Origin: Providencia sp. PROV188
GTDB lineage: Bacteria; Pseudomonadota; Gammaproteobacteria; Enterobacterales; Enterobacteriaceae
Direction of reading: 5' to 3'
NCBI RefSeq assembly: GCF_027595165.1
Contig: NZ_CP097291.1
Coordinates: 1,736,001-1,800,000 of the forward strand
Length of the DNA stretch: 64,000 bases
Numbering within the stretch: the stretch's first letter is position 1; each line of letters starts with the position of its first letter. The translations under genes were made by a program, and so were the position numbers. Below are positions 8,804 to 17,367 of the stretch, in pieces. The notes beneath the pieces are model-generated. The model worked only from the letters and a program-made list of their open reading frames with translations. It had not been told where the DNA came from and ran no database searches.

Positions 8804-9505
8804 ATGAAAGCCATTCTATTTAGCCTTTGCTTACTGTCGAGTATGACAGCATTTGCAAATAACATCATCGTTAACGGTACTCGTTTTGTTTATCCTAGCG
8901 ATGAGAAAGAAATCACTATCCAATTAAATAATACGGCTGACCGCCCGGCTATGGCCCAGGCATGGCTTGATACAGGTGATGCATCTGAAACACCTGATAC
9001 GATTAAAACGCCATTTCAACTCACGCCACCGATTTCCCGAATTGAAGCAAAAGGTGGACAAACTATCCGCATTAAGCTGATGGATAAATCCGCCTTACCA
9101 CAAGACAGAGAATCCTTATGGTGGCTGAATTTGTTAGACATTCCACCAATGGTCAAAAATAAAGCAGAAGAAAATCAAAATGTGCTGCAATTGGCTATCC
9201 GTTCTCGTTTTAAATTTTTCTATCGCCCATCAGGCCTAGGTAGCCGAGAGCTTGCTCCTGAGCAACTCGTTGTTAAAGCAGATGGCAGCAAACTTAATAT
9301 CGGCAACCCGTCGCCATACTTTATTACTATTACAAAAATTTCTACTGATGGTTCTAACGGATTGAATAATGAAACAATTTTTTTAGAGCCTAAAAGCCAG
9401 TCGACAGTGACACTCAAGCGAGCACTGACGTCAGGAACTAAAATTATTATTAACAATATCAACGATTACGGCTCAGATGTAGCGGTAAAAACTACCGTTA
9501 AATAG
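8804..9505 (+). CDS. Periplasmic fimbrial chaperone (PapD-like)
   Basis: A 233-residue periplasmic chaperone that would donate a strand to fold pilin subunits and deliver them to the usher. It has a signal peptide (cleavage near TAFANN), the first immunoglobulin domain with GTRFVYPSDEKEITIQLNN and the conserved segment ESLWWLNLLDIPP. A second domain contains IRSRFKFFYRP and NPSPYFITI. The subunit-binding Arg of the family is probably in the GTRFVYP strand. It is followed 8 bp later by the usher gene. Length is typical of the family (230-245 residues). Confidence 0.94.
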   Translation: MKAILFSLCLLSSMTAFANNIIVNGTRFVYPSDEKEITIQLNNTADRPAMAQAWLDTGDASETPDTIKTPFQLTPPISRIEAKGGQTIRIKLMDKSALPQDRESLWWLNLLDIPPMVKNKAEENQNVLQLAIRSRFKFFYRPSGLGSRELAPEQLVVKADGSKLNIGNPSPYFITITKISTDGSNGLNNETIFLEPKSQSTVTLKRALTSGTKIIINNINDYGSDVAVKTTVK

Positions 9506-9513
9506 GATTTAGA

Positions 9514-11988
9514 ATGAAGCAGAGAGAGTTAAAAAATAAATATACAAACTTACTCTCAGTGACAGGTTTAGTCACAGTCTGTGCTTTACCGTCGTTTTAT
9601 GCTTGGAGTGAAGAAGATACCACGTATGAATTTAACAGTGGTTTCATTATAGGTAGCCAAGAAAACGTTGATTTTGACAGATTTAATACAACAGGGATTG
9701 GCCCAGGAAAATATTCCGTTGATGTATATACCAATGGGAGTTGGAAAGGGCGATACGACCTTGATTTCGTCGCAAAAGAAAATGGACAGTTAGGAACCTG
9801 CTATACCCCAGCCCTGTTATCTGACTTGGGTATTAATGTCGAAAAGTTTGCCCCGACGGCGAAACCCGATAGCAAAGAGTGTCTCTTTTTAACTCAGTGG
9901 AATAGTGATCCTGATGTTAGTGACACATTTCACTCATCAACATTACGAGTTGATATTTCTGTTCCTCAAATTTATGAGCAGAAATCATCTCGTGGCTATG
10001 TCTCTGAACAATTTTGGGAAACTGGAGTCCCTGCGTTGAATCTGGGGTATATGAGTAACTATTATGATAGTCGCTCAAATGGTAACAATAATGCGAGTGC
10101 TTATCTCGGATTAAATGCAGGATTAAGCTATGACGGTTGGTTATTAAAGCATATTGGAAATTTAAATTGGCAACGTAAAGAGGGTGCTAATTGGCATAGT
10201 AACCAAACCTATTTACAACGTCCTATTGTTGGATTGAAATCTAAAGCAACCGCAGGTCAGTTTTATACTGACGGGGATATGTTCGACAGTATCAGTTTAT
10301 TAGGGGCTAAAATTGCCACTGACGATACAATGTATCCTGATAGCATGAGTTCTTTTGTACCTGAAATTCGAGGTGTTGCACAAAGTAATGCCCTTGTTAC
10401 CGTCAAACAAAATGACGTCGTTATTTATCAAACCTCGGTTTCCCCTGGGCCATTTAACCTCAATGATGTGTACCCATCTGGTTATGGTAATGACCTTGTT
10501 GTGACTATCAAAGAGGCAGATGGAAGTGAATCTTCTTTTAGTGTGCCTTACACGTCTATGGCACAGTTACTACGTCCCGGTTATACCCGTTATCAACTGT
10601 CAGGTGGTAAATCAGATGCTAAAGGCATCAGTAACCAACCGTTCATTATGCAAGGTACTTTGCAGCACGGTTTAAATAACACGTTCACACTGTATGGTGG
10701 AATCACGGCATTTGATGACTATCAGGCTTATTTGCTAGGTGCGGGTGTGAATACGGTTATTGGTGCGGTTGCCGTCGATGTTACCCAATCAAGAACGGTA
10801 TTCAATCAAAAAACGGATATGGGGCAGAGTTATCGGTTTACTTTTAATAAGTTATTTTCTGATACTGACACAAACCTTGTATTAGCGGCATACCGTTATT
10901 CAACAGAAGATTATTACAGTCTTTCTAATGCGATTTACACGATTGATGCGGATAAGAAAGGAATAGATAGTTCATTAGGGCGTGAGAAAAACGGTTTTAG
11001 CTACACAATTAACCAAAATTTACCGTACGACTTAGGTAGTTTCTATTTCACTGGACGTATTTCAAGTTATTGGAACCGTAGCGGTATCGAAAAACAGTAC
11101 CAATTAAATTACAACAACCAATTTGAACGCTTTTCGTATGGCATCTCATTTATGCGAGTCTATTCAGATAATACGCAAAGAACGCAAGATGACCGTGTGA
11201 GTTTAAATGTGAACTTCCCTCTCTATTTCGGGGATCGCAATTACGCTGCCATTACCTCAAACACCATCTTTAATAATGATAAATTTGGTTCTTCACAAGT
11301 GGGAGTTAATGGGGCAATTGATACAGATAATAATTGGACTTATGGTTTAAATACGTCGTTTGAAGAACATGGTAATAGTAATTTTGCACTGAATACGGGA
11401 TATCAAACTTCGGTTGTGAATACGAATGCTAACTACAGCCAAGGTAATGGTTATCGTCAATATGGTGCTTCTGCTAATGGATCAATGGTGGTGCATGAGG
11501 GTGGAGTCACATTCTCGCCGAATACCTCTTCAACGATTGCATTAATAGAAGCGAAGGGGGCCGAAGGAGCTTCTGTCATGGGGTCACAGAACACCAAAAT
11601 TGATAGCCATGGGTATGCGTTAGCGCCTTATGTTCGCCCTTATCGTATTAATAATGTCGACATTGACCCGAAAGGTAGCCCTGAAGATATCGTGTTTAAC
11701 AGTACCACAGCGCAAGTTGTACCGTATGAAGGTAGCGTTGTAAAAGTTGTTTTTGATACGAAAGTTGAGAAAAACGCAGTGTATAGCGTCGTTCGACCGA
11801 ACAGTAAAGCGCTGCCATTCGGTGCCAATGTGTTGGATCCTCAAGGGAATTACATTGGTGTTGTAGGGCAAGGTGGGACAGTCTTTATCAGTAATAATGA
11901 ATCTAAACTTGCGACAGTGAAGTGGGAAGGCGGAGAGTGTTCGTTCCCATTAACGACGGAAAATAGTCAGGAGAGTCTATGTCAATGA
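9514..11988 (+). CDS. Fimbrial outer-membrane usher
   Basis: An 824-residue usher that forms the outer-membrane pore through which pilin subunits are assembled. After a signal peptide (about 1-31) the N-terminal domain starts with YEFNSGFIIGS and contains GPGKYSVDVYTNG. The barrel region includes the SFVPEIRGVAQSNA and GPFNLNDVYPSG signatures flanking the plug. The C-terminal domain contains LPFGANVLDPQGNYIG, VGQGGTVFIS and a closing Cys pair (GGECSFP...SLCQ). It overlaps the adhesin gene by 10 bp, showing one transcription unit. Full length for the family. Confidence 0.96.
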   Translation: MKQRELKNKYTNLLSVTGLVTVCALPSFYAWSEEDTTYEFNSGFIIGSQENVDFDRFNTTGIGPGKYSVDVYTNGSWKGRYDLDFVAKENGQLGTCYTPALLSDLGINVEKFAPTAKPDSKECLFLTQWNSDPDVSDTFHSSTLRVDISVPQIYEQKSSRGYVSEQFWETGVPALNLGYMSNYYDSRSNGNNNASAYLGLNAGLSYDGWLLKHIGNLNWQRKEGANWHSNQTYLQRPIVGLKSKATAGQFYTDGDMFDSISLLGAKIATDDTMYPDSMSSFVPEIRGVAQSNALVTVKQNDVVIYQTSVSPGPFNLNDVYPSGYGNDLVVTIKEADGSESSFSVPYTSMAQLLRPGYTRYQLSGGKSDAKGISNQPFIMQGTLQHGLNNTFTLYGGITAFDDYQAYLLGAGVNTVIGAVAVDVTQSRTVFNQKTDMGQSYRFTFNKLFSDTDTNLVLAAYRYSTEDYYSLSNAIYTIDADKKGIDSSLGREKNGFSYTINQNLPYDLGSFYFTGRISSYWNRSGIEKQYQLNYNNQFERFSYGISFMRVYSDNTQRTQDDRVSLNVNFPLYFGDRNYAAITSNTIFNNDKFGSSQVGVNGAIDTDNNWTYGLNTSFEEHGNSNFALNTGYQTSVVNTNANYSQGNGYRQYGASANGSMVVHEGGVTFSPNTSSTIALIEAKGAEGASVMGSQNTKIDSHGYALAPYVRPYRINNVDIDPKGSPEDIVFNSTTAQVVPYEGSVVKVVFDTKVEKNAVYSVVRPNSKALPFGANVLDPQGNYIGVVGQGGTVFISNNESKLATVKWEGGECSFPLTTENSQESLCQ

Positions 11989-12995
11989 TCAAAAAATGGC
12001 GCTGGCTAATTGGTGCTGGTGTTCTCCTTACTACTCAGTATGCATTAGCTTTCGGGTATGCAGATGTTTGTTATCGCAAGAATGTAAGACCCATAGATCT
12101 CAATATGACCTTAGGCAATGTTGTTGTTGATCCAAACCTTCCTGTTGGAGGGGTTATTATGAGAAAACAATGGCCTATGCGTACTAATGGCTATCAATCG
12201 TATTTAACATGTTATGGAACGAATACGCTTCAAGCTGAAGTGGTGATGGGGGGTCTGCGTCATTTAGGTGATGGCGTTTATCAATCCAGTATTCCAGGAA
12301 TAGGTATGAAATTTGAACGAGGTGGAAACCAAGTCAATATTCTCTATCCCGGTACTCATACGATTTATGGCGGACGAAATGGCGTAAGCGTATACCTTGA
12401 AAACTCAACGTTCACATTAACGTTGATAAAAACCGCAAGAAAAACAGGTTCTGGCACAATTGCCAATGGGCAGTACACCGAATATGGTTATAAACATAAT
12501 ACGGATCCATTAATTCGAACGTATCTACAAGGAAATGCGATCACGATTGTATCGCCATCTTGCTTAATCAATGGTGGACGAGAACAGAATGTGACACTCG
12601 CGCCGATAAAGCGTAATCAATTGACCGCTTATCAAGCGCCTGTAGGAGAGATTGATTTTGATATTACCATGGAGTGTAACGGTGGAATTACCTCTTCAGG
12701 ATTAACTACATTTAATATTGATTTTCGTGGAAATGCGTCGGCGAGTGATGTTAATGGCGTACTAAGAAATGAAGAAGCTGGAACTAATGGTGCAAAGGGT
12801 GTTGGTATTCAAGTAATAGAAAGAAGTAGTAAAGCACCATTAAGTTTTACTCGTAGTTATAAAGTCGGTACGGTAGTGAATAATCAGGATGACTTATTGA
12901 TTTTTCCTTTAACCGCTCGATATTTTCCTTATGAGAGAGCCATTTCGGCAGGTGATGTTCGGTCACACTTAGTTTTCAATGTCACTTACGATTAA
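11979..12995 (+). CDS. Two-domain fimbrial tip adhesin
   Basis: A 338-residue minor subunit, last in the operon. The signal peptide ends near QYALAFG. The N-terminal half (about 25-185) has no pilin pattern and carries two cysteines (VCYRKN, LTCYGT) as in lectin domains of F17G-type adhesins. The C-terminal half is pilin-like: PSCLINGGREQNVTLAPI, a second Cys in MECNGG, and a final strand SHLVFNVTYD. Position after the usher, length and two-domain design match the F17G/UCA-type tip adhesins that bind sugars. The ligand cannot be read from the sequence. Confidence 0.85.
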   Translation: MSMIKKWRWLIGAGVLLTTQYALAFGYADVCYRKNVRPIDLNMTLGNVVVDPNLPVGGVIMRKQWPMRTNGYQSYLTCYGTNTLQAEVVMGGLRHLGDGVYQSSIPGIGMKFERGGNQVNILYPGTHTIYGGRNGVSVYLENSTFTLTLIKTARKTGSGTIANGQYTEYGYKHNTDPLIRTYLQGNAITIVSPSCLINGGREQNVTLAPIKRNQLTAYQAPVGEIDFDITMECNGGITSSGLTTFNIDFRGNASASDVNGVLRNEEAGTNGAKGVGIQVIERSSKAPLSFTRSYKVGTVVNNQDDLLIFPLTARYFPYERAISAGDVRSHLVFNVTYD

Positions 12996-13018
12996 AAATC
13001 ATATTCAACTTCAATAGG

Positions 13019-13057
13019 AAATCGCATATTTTTAATAAAACATATGCGATTTTTTTG
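13019..13057 (+). terminator. Terminator of the fimbrial operon
   Basis: AAATCGCATAT (13019-13029) pairs with ATATGCGATTT (13042-13052), followed by TTTTG. It lies 23 bases after the adhesin stop. Confidence 0.85.
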
Positions 13058-13143
13058 TTTTTAAATTAATGCTGGTCAGTGGTGTGAGGTCGGATGTTTT
13101 ATTATATATATAATATGCAGCTTTAATTTTTTAAAAGAAATAA

Positions 13144-13214
13144 AAAAATACCCAGAAAGCTAATTTTAATCGATGAAGATTAATGGTCTACATTAGCGTT
13201 AACTGGGTATTTTT
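13144..13214. repeat. 71-nt nested inverted-repeat element between convergent genes
   Basis: A perfect 12-bp outer repeat (AAAAATACCCAG with CTGGGTATTTTT) encloses GCTAAT/ATTAGC and a TTAATC/GATTAA stem with a 6-base loop. It can fold into a single long arm on either strand and ends in A/T runs on both sides. The simplest reading is a bidirectional terminator for the fimbrial operon and the MrpJ-like gene. A small mobile or structured-RNA element is an alternative. Confidence 0.6.
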
Positions 13215-13234
13215 AGATAATCGAAAAAAGATTA

Positions 13235-13546
13235 TTATGCGTGATGTTTAGATGGAATAATTACACTTTCTGCTGCGTATTGTAATTCTCTATTCGGAAT
13301 GTCGAATGAATGGTCATCGTTATTATTAATTTCACTTTTATAACCGTTAAAGAACCATTCAATAGGACACATTAAAATTTCAGCAATATCAAGCAGATGG
13401 TCAATTGGGATCTTGTTAACACCATTTTCATACCGCGATATTTGCTGCTGACTTAAATGTAACTTATTTGCTAGATTTGCACCTGACAAGCCTAGCTCTT
13501 TTCTCCGGTTTTTTATTCTAAGACCAATGACACTATGAATGTCCAT
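13235..13546 (-). CDS. MrpJ-like HTH (XRE-type) fimbria/motility regulator
   Basis: A 103-residue protein with a Cro/C1 helix-turn-helix (about residues 8-62) containing IKNRRKELGLSGANLANKL and SQQQISRYENGVNKIP. A short, non-conserved Asn/Asp-rich tail follows. Size, domain position and location beside a fimbrial operon match Proteus MrpJ and its paralogues, which repress flagellar genes when fimbriae are made. Here it is convergent with the operon instead of being its last gene, so it has its own promoter. Target genes are inferred. A phage-type repressor is the alternative, but nothing phage-like is nearby. Confidence 0.75.
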   Translation of the reverse strand: MDIHSVIGLRIKNRRKELGLSGANLANKLHLSQQQISRYENGVNKIPIDHLLDIAEILMCPIEWFFNGYKSEINNNDDHSFDIPNRELQYAAESVIIPSKHHA

Positions 13547-14168
13547 ATGACATACTCAACTTATTATTAAGGTTATTATCAGTCGTTTTCACTATATATT
13601 ATATTAAATTACAAGCTGGTTTAAAAGCTAATAATTAAAATTAACGTCAAATTAAAGTATTTAACTTTCAATGATGGTCTTTCATTTTGTGATAGTCACA
13701 TTCAAAAATTCGACGTTTGTTTCTGTAGTGCCATTTTGAATATTCCGAATTAAAATAACAATAAGAATATCCCGCTAGAATTACGCGGTTAAACCTGTCT
13801 GTTTAATAAAATCAACATTTATCTTGTTTGTTAGTTAATTGTTTAATATGTTAATTAGATTAGTTTAACCGTTTCATTATGAAACGTTGGGGTTGATTTT
13901 GGATGGTTTTCATTTTTGTTATCCTATAATTTATTCATTTTAATTCTAAATTAAAATATAAAATCAGGAATTTAAAATGCAATGTGTTACTTTTTTTGTG
14001 AATTAAATTTCAATTAATTTTATTTATTTTTGTTTTTATAATTAAATATAACTAGATTTATTATATTAAATAATAAAAAAGAAATTTCTTTAGCACTACA
14101 CTAAGTATAAATATCAAGTATACTTAAGTTAACTTAATTCGCTTTATCACTGAGTGTGTGAGGGTAAT
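13547..14168. other. AT-rich intergenic region between MrpJ-like gene and grxB
   Basis: About 620 bp without a supported gene. It holds the promoters of the two divergent genes. The clearest element is a 17-bp palindrome, CGTTTCATTATGAAACG (13870-13886), a possible operator. The rest is A/T-tract rich. Confidence 0.6.
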
Positions 14169-14813
14169 ATGAAACTGTATATCTATGATCATTGTCCATT
14201 TTGTGTTCGCGCCAGAATGATTTTTGGCTTAAAAAAAGTTGCGGTAGAAGAAATGATTTTGTTGGATAACGATATCGAAACCCCAACACGTATGATAGGG
14301 CGTAAAATGGTACCTATTCTAGAGAAAGAAGATGGTAGCTATTTACCTGAGAGTTTAGATATTGTGCGCTATATTGACCAATTAAGTGAGCCTCGTTTAG
14401 CCGCAGGGGAAATTAGCCCTGAAATTGATAGTTGGTATAAAGCAGTTTCGTCGACGGTATCTAAATTAGTGACACCACGTTTTACTGAATCTGAGTTTCC
14501 TGAAATAGCGACGGAAGCGGCTAAAACCGCGTATATCCAGCGTGTTAGCAAGTTTCATGGAGATGATTTATCTGTACTGCGTAAAGAAACGCACACGCTG
14601 TTGATTGAGTTAGAGCCGCATATGGATCTATTAGATGTATGGCTAGAAAAGCGTAACAAAGCACTTGTAGATATTAATGATTTTATTATCTTCCCTGTGT
14701 TGCGTAGCTTAAGTATTGTGAAAGAAATAGGTTTTAGCACCACAATTCATGACTATATGGACCGCACATCAAAAGCGACAGGAATTAATTTGTTATTCAG
14801 CCAAGCCAAATAA
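14169..14813 (+). CDS. grxB: Glutaredoxin 2
   Basis: Glutaredoxin 2 reduces disulphides and mixed disulphides with glutathione. The 214-residue length is that of the atypical GST-like GrxB (215 in E. coli). The active site CPFC lies at residues 9-12 in MKLYIYDHCPFCVRARM, the cis-Pro region is GRKMVPILEKEDG, and ESLDIVRYID follows. The C-terminal helical domain is complete. The ATG at 14169 is used because the thioredoxin fold starts there and GAGGG precedes it; an upstream in-frame start at 14154 adds only five unlikely residues. It faces hslJ across a shared terminator. Confidence 0.95.
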   Translation: MKLYIYDHCPFCVRARMIFGLKKVAVEEMILLDNDIETPTRMIGRKMVPILEKEDGSYLPESLDIVRYIDQLSEPRLAAGEISPEIDSWYKAVSSTVSKLVTPRFTESEFPEIATEAAKTAYIQRVSKFHGDDLSVLRKETHTLLIELEPHMDLLDVWLEKRNKALVDINDFIIFPVLRSLSIVKEIGFSTTIHDYMDRTSKATGINLLFSQAK

Positions 14814-14842
14814 TATTTAAGCAATACTAATATAGGAAGATA

Positions 14843-14875
14843 AAAAAACCGCCAAATTAAGAATGGCGGTTTTTT
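14843..14875. terminator. Bidirectional terminator between grxB and hslJ
   Basis: AAAAAACCGCCA (14843-14854) pairs with TGGCGGTTTTTT (14864-14875) across a 9-base loop. A- and T-runs on both sides serve both converging genes. Confidence 0.9.
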
Positions 14876-14895
14876 ATTTTGCAATAAAAGCAGGA

Positions 14896-15333
14896 TTACT
14901 GCATATAATCACTCAAGATATAAACAAGTTTATAATGGCCTTGTGTCAACGTTAAATGATCTTTGGTTAATGTTACTGTTGCACCATTTGTCAGCATACG
15001 GTTAATTAAGGTATCCCATCGTGAAAGATCTTCATCTACGCACTCTAATTCTGTTTTACTTAATGTTTTAACTTTTAGTGTTGCATTATTAATTGCACCC
15101 ATTCCGTTAAAGTCATTACACATAGAGGCAGAGACAAACATTTTTTCACCGAATGAAATGGACGGTGCGGTCTGTTTTTTGGCAATGCGCTGACCATCCA
15201 CTTCAGTTAAGACAAAATTATGATGCATCAGCTGCTGCTCAAGGGATTGCTGACTACTACCTGCCTTTACCTGATGGGTTTGGCAAGCTGCAAGTAACAA
15301 CCCAAAGAGCGTTAGAGGGATCAATCTTTTCAT
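14896..15333 (-). CDS. hslJ: META-domain lipoprotein HslJ
   Basis: A 145-residue outer-membrane lipoprotein of the HslJ/META family. The signal peptide has a lipobox (LLLAAC, Cys17). The META domain contains MHHNFVLTEVDGQRI, SFGEKMFVSASMCNDFNG and, near the end, LTLTQGHYKLVYIL. In E. coli HslJ is heat-inducible and linked to novobiocin tolerance; the molecular function is unclear. The ATG at 15333 begins the signal peptide; an upstream in-frame start at 15372 would reach into ldhA. It lies 14 bp downstream of ldhA on the same strand, the same pairing as in E. coli. Confidence 0.93.
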   Translation of the reverse strand: MKRLIPLTLFGLLLAACQTHQVKAGSSQQSLEQQLMHHNFVLTEVDGQRIAKKQTAPSISFGEKMFVSASMCNDFNGMGAINNATLKVKTLSKTELECVDEDLSRWDTLINRMLTNGATVTLTKDHLTLTQGHYKLVYILSDYMQ

Positions 15334-15347
15334 GATGCGAGATCCTG

Positions 15348-16346
15348 CTAAGGCTTCACAACGTTCGGGCAATTTTCGCCACGACTGATTTGTTGAATAT
15401 TACTCAGTGTTGTTAAGCTGATACTTGTTAAGGCTTCTTCGGTTAAAAATGCCTGATGGCCGGTAAATAATACGTTATGACAAGAAGATAATCGGCGGAA
15501 GATATCATCTTGAATTACATCATTAGATTTATCTTCAAAGAATAGATCTCTTTCATTCTCATACACATCCATACCTAATGCGCCAATTTTTTGGGATTTG
15601 AGCGCATTAATCGCGGCAGCCGAATCGACTAAAGCTCCACGGCTGGTATTGATGATCATTACGCCTGATTTCATGCGATTAAACGCGTTTTCATCCAGCA
15701 AATGGTGGTTTTCCGGTGTTAAAGGACAGTGCAGAGAGATAACATCGGATTCTCGATACAAGGTGTCTAAATCGACATATTCGGCACCCAGATCAAGGAC
15801 GGCTTGGCTTGGGTATGGGTCATGAGCCAGTAGGCGCATTCCAAACCCTTTTAAAATTCGTAACGTGGCTTGACCAATTTTACCTGTACCAATAATGCCC
15901 GCAGTGCGGTTATGCATGTTAAAGCCAGTTAGGCCTTCGAGAGAAAAGTTAGCATCTCGAGTACGTTGATACGCGCGATGAATACGGCGATTCAAGCATA
16001 GCATCATGCCAACAGCATGTTCTGCAACAGCTTCAGGAGAATAAGCAGGAACGCGAACGACTTGAATTCCCAACTCATGGGCTGCATCTAAATCAACATT
16101 ATTAAAGCCAGCGCAGCGTAACGCGAGAATATGCACATCGAGAGCCGCGAGCTCTTCCAGCACAGCACGGTTTGCTTCATCATTAACGAAAATGCAAACT
16201 GCGTCAGCACCGACGGCATTTTTAGCTGTCTGAACCGTTAATGGAAAATCAAAGTATTCAATATTAAAATTAAACTCTGATTGTTGGTTGACCTGTTCCA
16301 TATGTTTGCGATCATACTGTTTGGTGCTATAGGAAACAATTTTCAT
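15348..16346 (-). CDS. ldhA: Fermentative D-lactate dehydrogenase
   Basis: This enzyme reduces pyruvate to D-lactate with NADH during fermentation. The 332-residue protein starts MKIVSYSTKQYDRKHM as LdhA does. The NAD-binding Rossmann motif is GIIGTGKIGQATL (about residues 150-162), and the catalytic set of the D-2-hydroxyacid dehydrogenases is present: Arg in NTSRGALVD, Glu in VYENERDLF and His in FTGHQAFLT. The start at 16346 follows AGAGGA. An imperfect FNR/CRP-like site lies about 95 bp upstream, fitting anaerobic expression. hslJ follows, as in E. coli. Confidence 0.97.
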   Translation of the reverse strand: MKIVSYSTKQYDRKHMEQVNQQSEFNFNIEYFDFPLTVQTAKNAVGADAVCIFVNDEANRAVLEELAALDVHILALRCAGFNNVDLDAAHELGIQVVRVPAYSPEAVAEHAVGMMLCLNRRIHRAYQRTRDANFSLEGLTGFNMHNRTAGIIGTGKIGQATLRILKGFGMRLLAHDPYPSQAVLDLGAEYVDLDTLYRESDVISLHCPLTPENHHLLDENAFNRMKSGVMIINTSRGALVDSAAAINALKSQKIGALGMDVYENERDLFFEDKSNDVIQDDIFRRLSSCHNVLFTGHQAFLTEEALTSISLTTLSNIQQISRGENCPNVVKP

Positions 16347-16441
16347 CAGAGGAACTCCATAATTTATAGGAACCAATAAATGACAAAGTGTAGGTAAAAT
16401 AAACAAACCTACAAAAATATGCGTTCAGAATAAGACAATTA

Positions 16442-16455
16442 GTGATGTAAATCAC
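16442..16455. promoter_or_regulatory. FNR/CRP-like palindrome upstream of ldhA
   Basis: GTGAT-GTAA-ATCAC is a perfect palindrome with the FNR spacing (N4), each half one base from TTGAT/ATCAA. It lies about 95 bp before the ldhA start and 168 bp before the divergent kinase gene. Confidence 0.4.
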
Positions 16456-16622
16456 CTCTAAATTAAGAAAATATCTTACTGTTTACGTTTGATTTTCGTT
16501 TGCTCACTATCTTTAACAAAGACGGTCATTTTTAGTGTTAAAATAATGCCATTGTTAAGTTTTATTTTTCTTCTTTTACAGAATAGATTGGTTTTAAAGA
16601 ACAAAGAACGTTAAGGAGCAGC

Positions 16623-17132
16623 GTGAAAATTTGCATTATTGGTATATCAGGAGCAGGGAAAACAACGCTCGCTCAAAAGTTATCGGAAGAATTTAATCTC
16701 CCTGCATATGGCTACGATGACATTTATTGGAATAAAACCCAAATGGAGTACGTTAAAAATACGCCGGAAACCATGAACTCACTGATTTCGGAGATAAAAT
16801 CTAAAGAAAGCTGGATAATGGAAGGCTCTTATGACAAGCGTTTAGCGCCTTTTTTTGTCGATTGCTCATTAATCATTCGGCTCAACATTCCTTATCGAGT
16901 TTGCGCTTTTCGGATCATTAAACGCTTTTTAATATCGCAATTAAAGGGCATGCGACCAAAAGAAACCTTGATGAATACGTTAGAACTGCTGCGTTTTGCT
17001 AAACACTTTGATCAGCGATTGGATGAGTTTTTTGCAGCTAATCCGATATTTGCCGAGAAAGTGAAATTTGCACATGATACACCATCATGTTTTCGTGAAA
17101 TTGCCAACTATACAGCATCACATATTCACTAA
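16623..17132 (+). CDS. P-loop nucleoside-kinase-like protein (FlaR/AAA_17 type)
   Basis: A 169-residue P-loop protein. Walker A is GISGAGKTT (about residues 7-15); a lid-type region and basic residues follow (YGYDDIYWNK, IMEGSYDKRL, CAFRIIKRFL). This arrangement is that of the adenylate-kinase-like family often annotated as DNA topology modulation protein FlaR; the substrate is unknown. The GTG start has a strong AAGGAG site seven bases upstream. It sits between ldhA and ydbH, which are direct neighbours in E. coli, so it is probably an insertion in this lineage. Confidence 0.8.
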   Translation: MKICIIGISGAGKTTLAQKLSEEFNLPAYGYDDIYWNKTQMEYVKNTPETMNSLISEIKSKESWIMEGSYDKRLAPFFVDCSLIIRLNIPYRVCAFRIIKRFLISQLKGMRPKETLMNTLELLRFAKHFDQRLDEFFAANPIFAEKVKFAHDTPSCFREIANYTASHIH

Positions 17133-17237
17133 GAACTGACTGAAAATAATGAAGTAACGGAGTGAACACATAGGGTTAAGTTGTTCATTTCTGCTTTAAA
17201 AGATTAGAATATATTTATCTGAATGGAGATAGTTATT

Positions 17238-17345
17238 ATGGAAATGACCTACATCGCAATGCAAGTCGTTGAACTGCTCGTTCCAATGCATCCTTTCGCT
17301 TTATTTTCATCCATATCATCAATGATATTTATCGCTGCTTCATGA
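17238..17345 (+). CDS. Possible 35-residue hydrophobic small protein
   Basis: A short ORF with ATG at 17238 and a GGAGA site nine bases upstream. The product begins MEMTYIAMQVVELLVPMHP and continues with a hydrophobic run (FALFSSISSMIFIAAS) that could span a membrane. It ends 22 bp before ydbH. It could be a small membrane protein co-transcribed with ydbH or a leader peptide. I do not recognise it; support is the ribosome binding site, position and composition only. Confidence 0.35.
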   Translation: MEMTYIAMQVVELLVPMHPFALFSSISSMIFIAAS

Positions 17346-17367
17346 AGATGATGCTCAGAGAATATTC

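Noticed and set aside
14154..14168. Earlier start for grxB adding five residues
   Set aside because: The glutaredoxin fold begins at the ATG at 14169 and the GAGGG ribosome binding site lies inside the extension.
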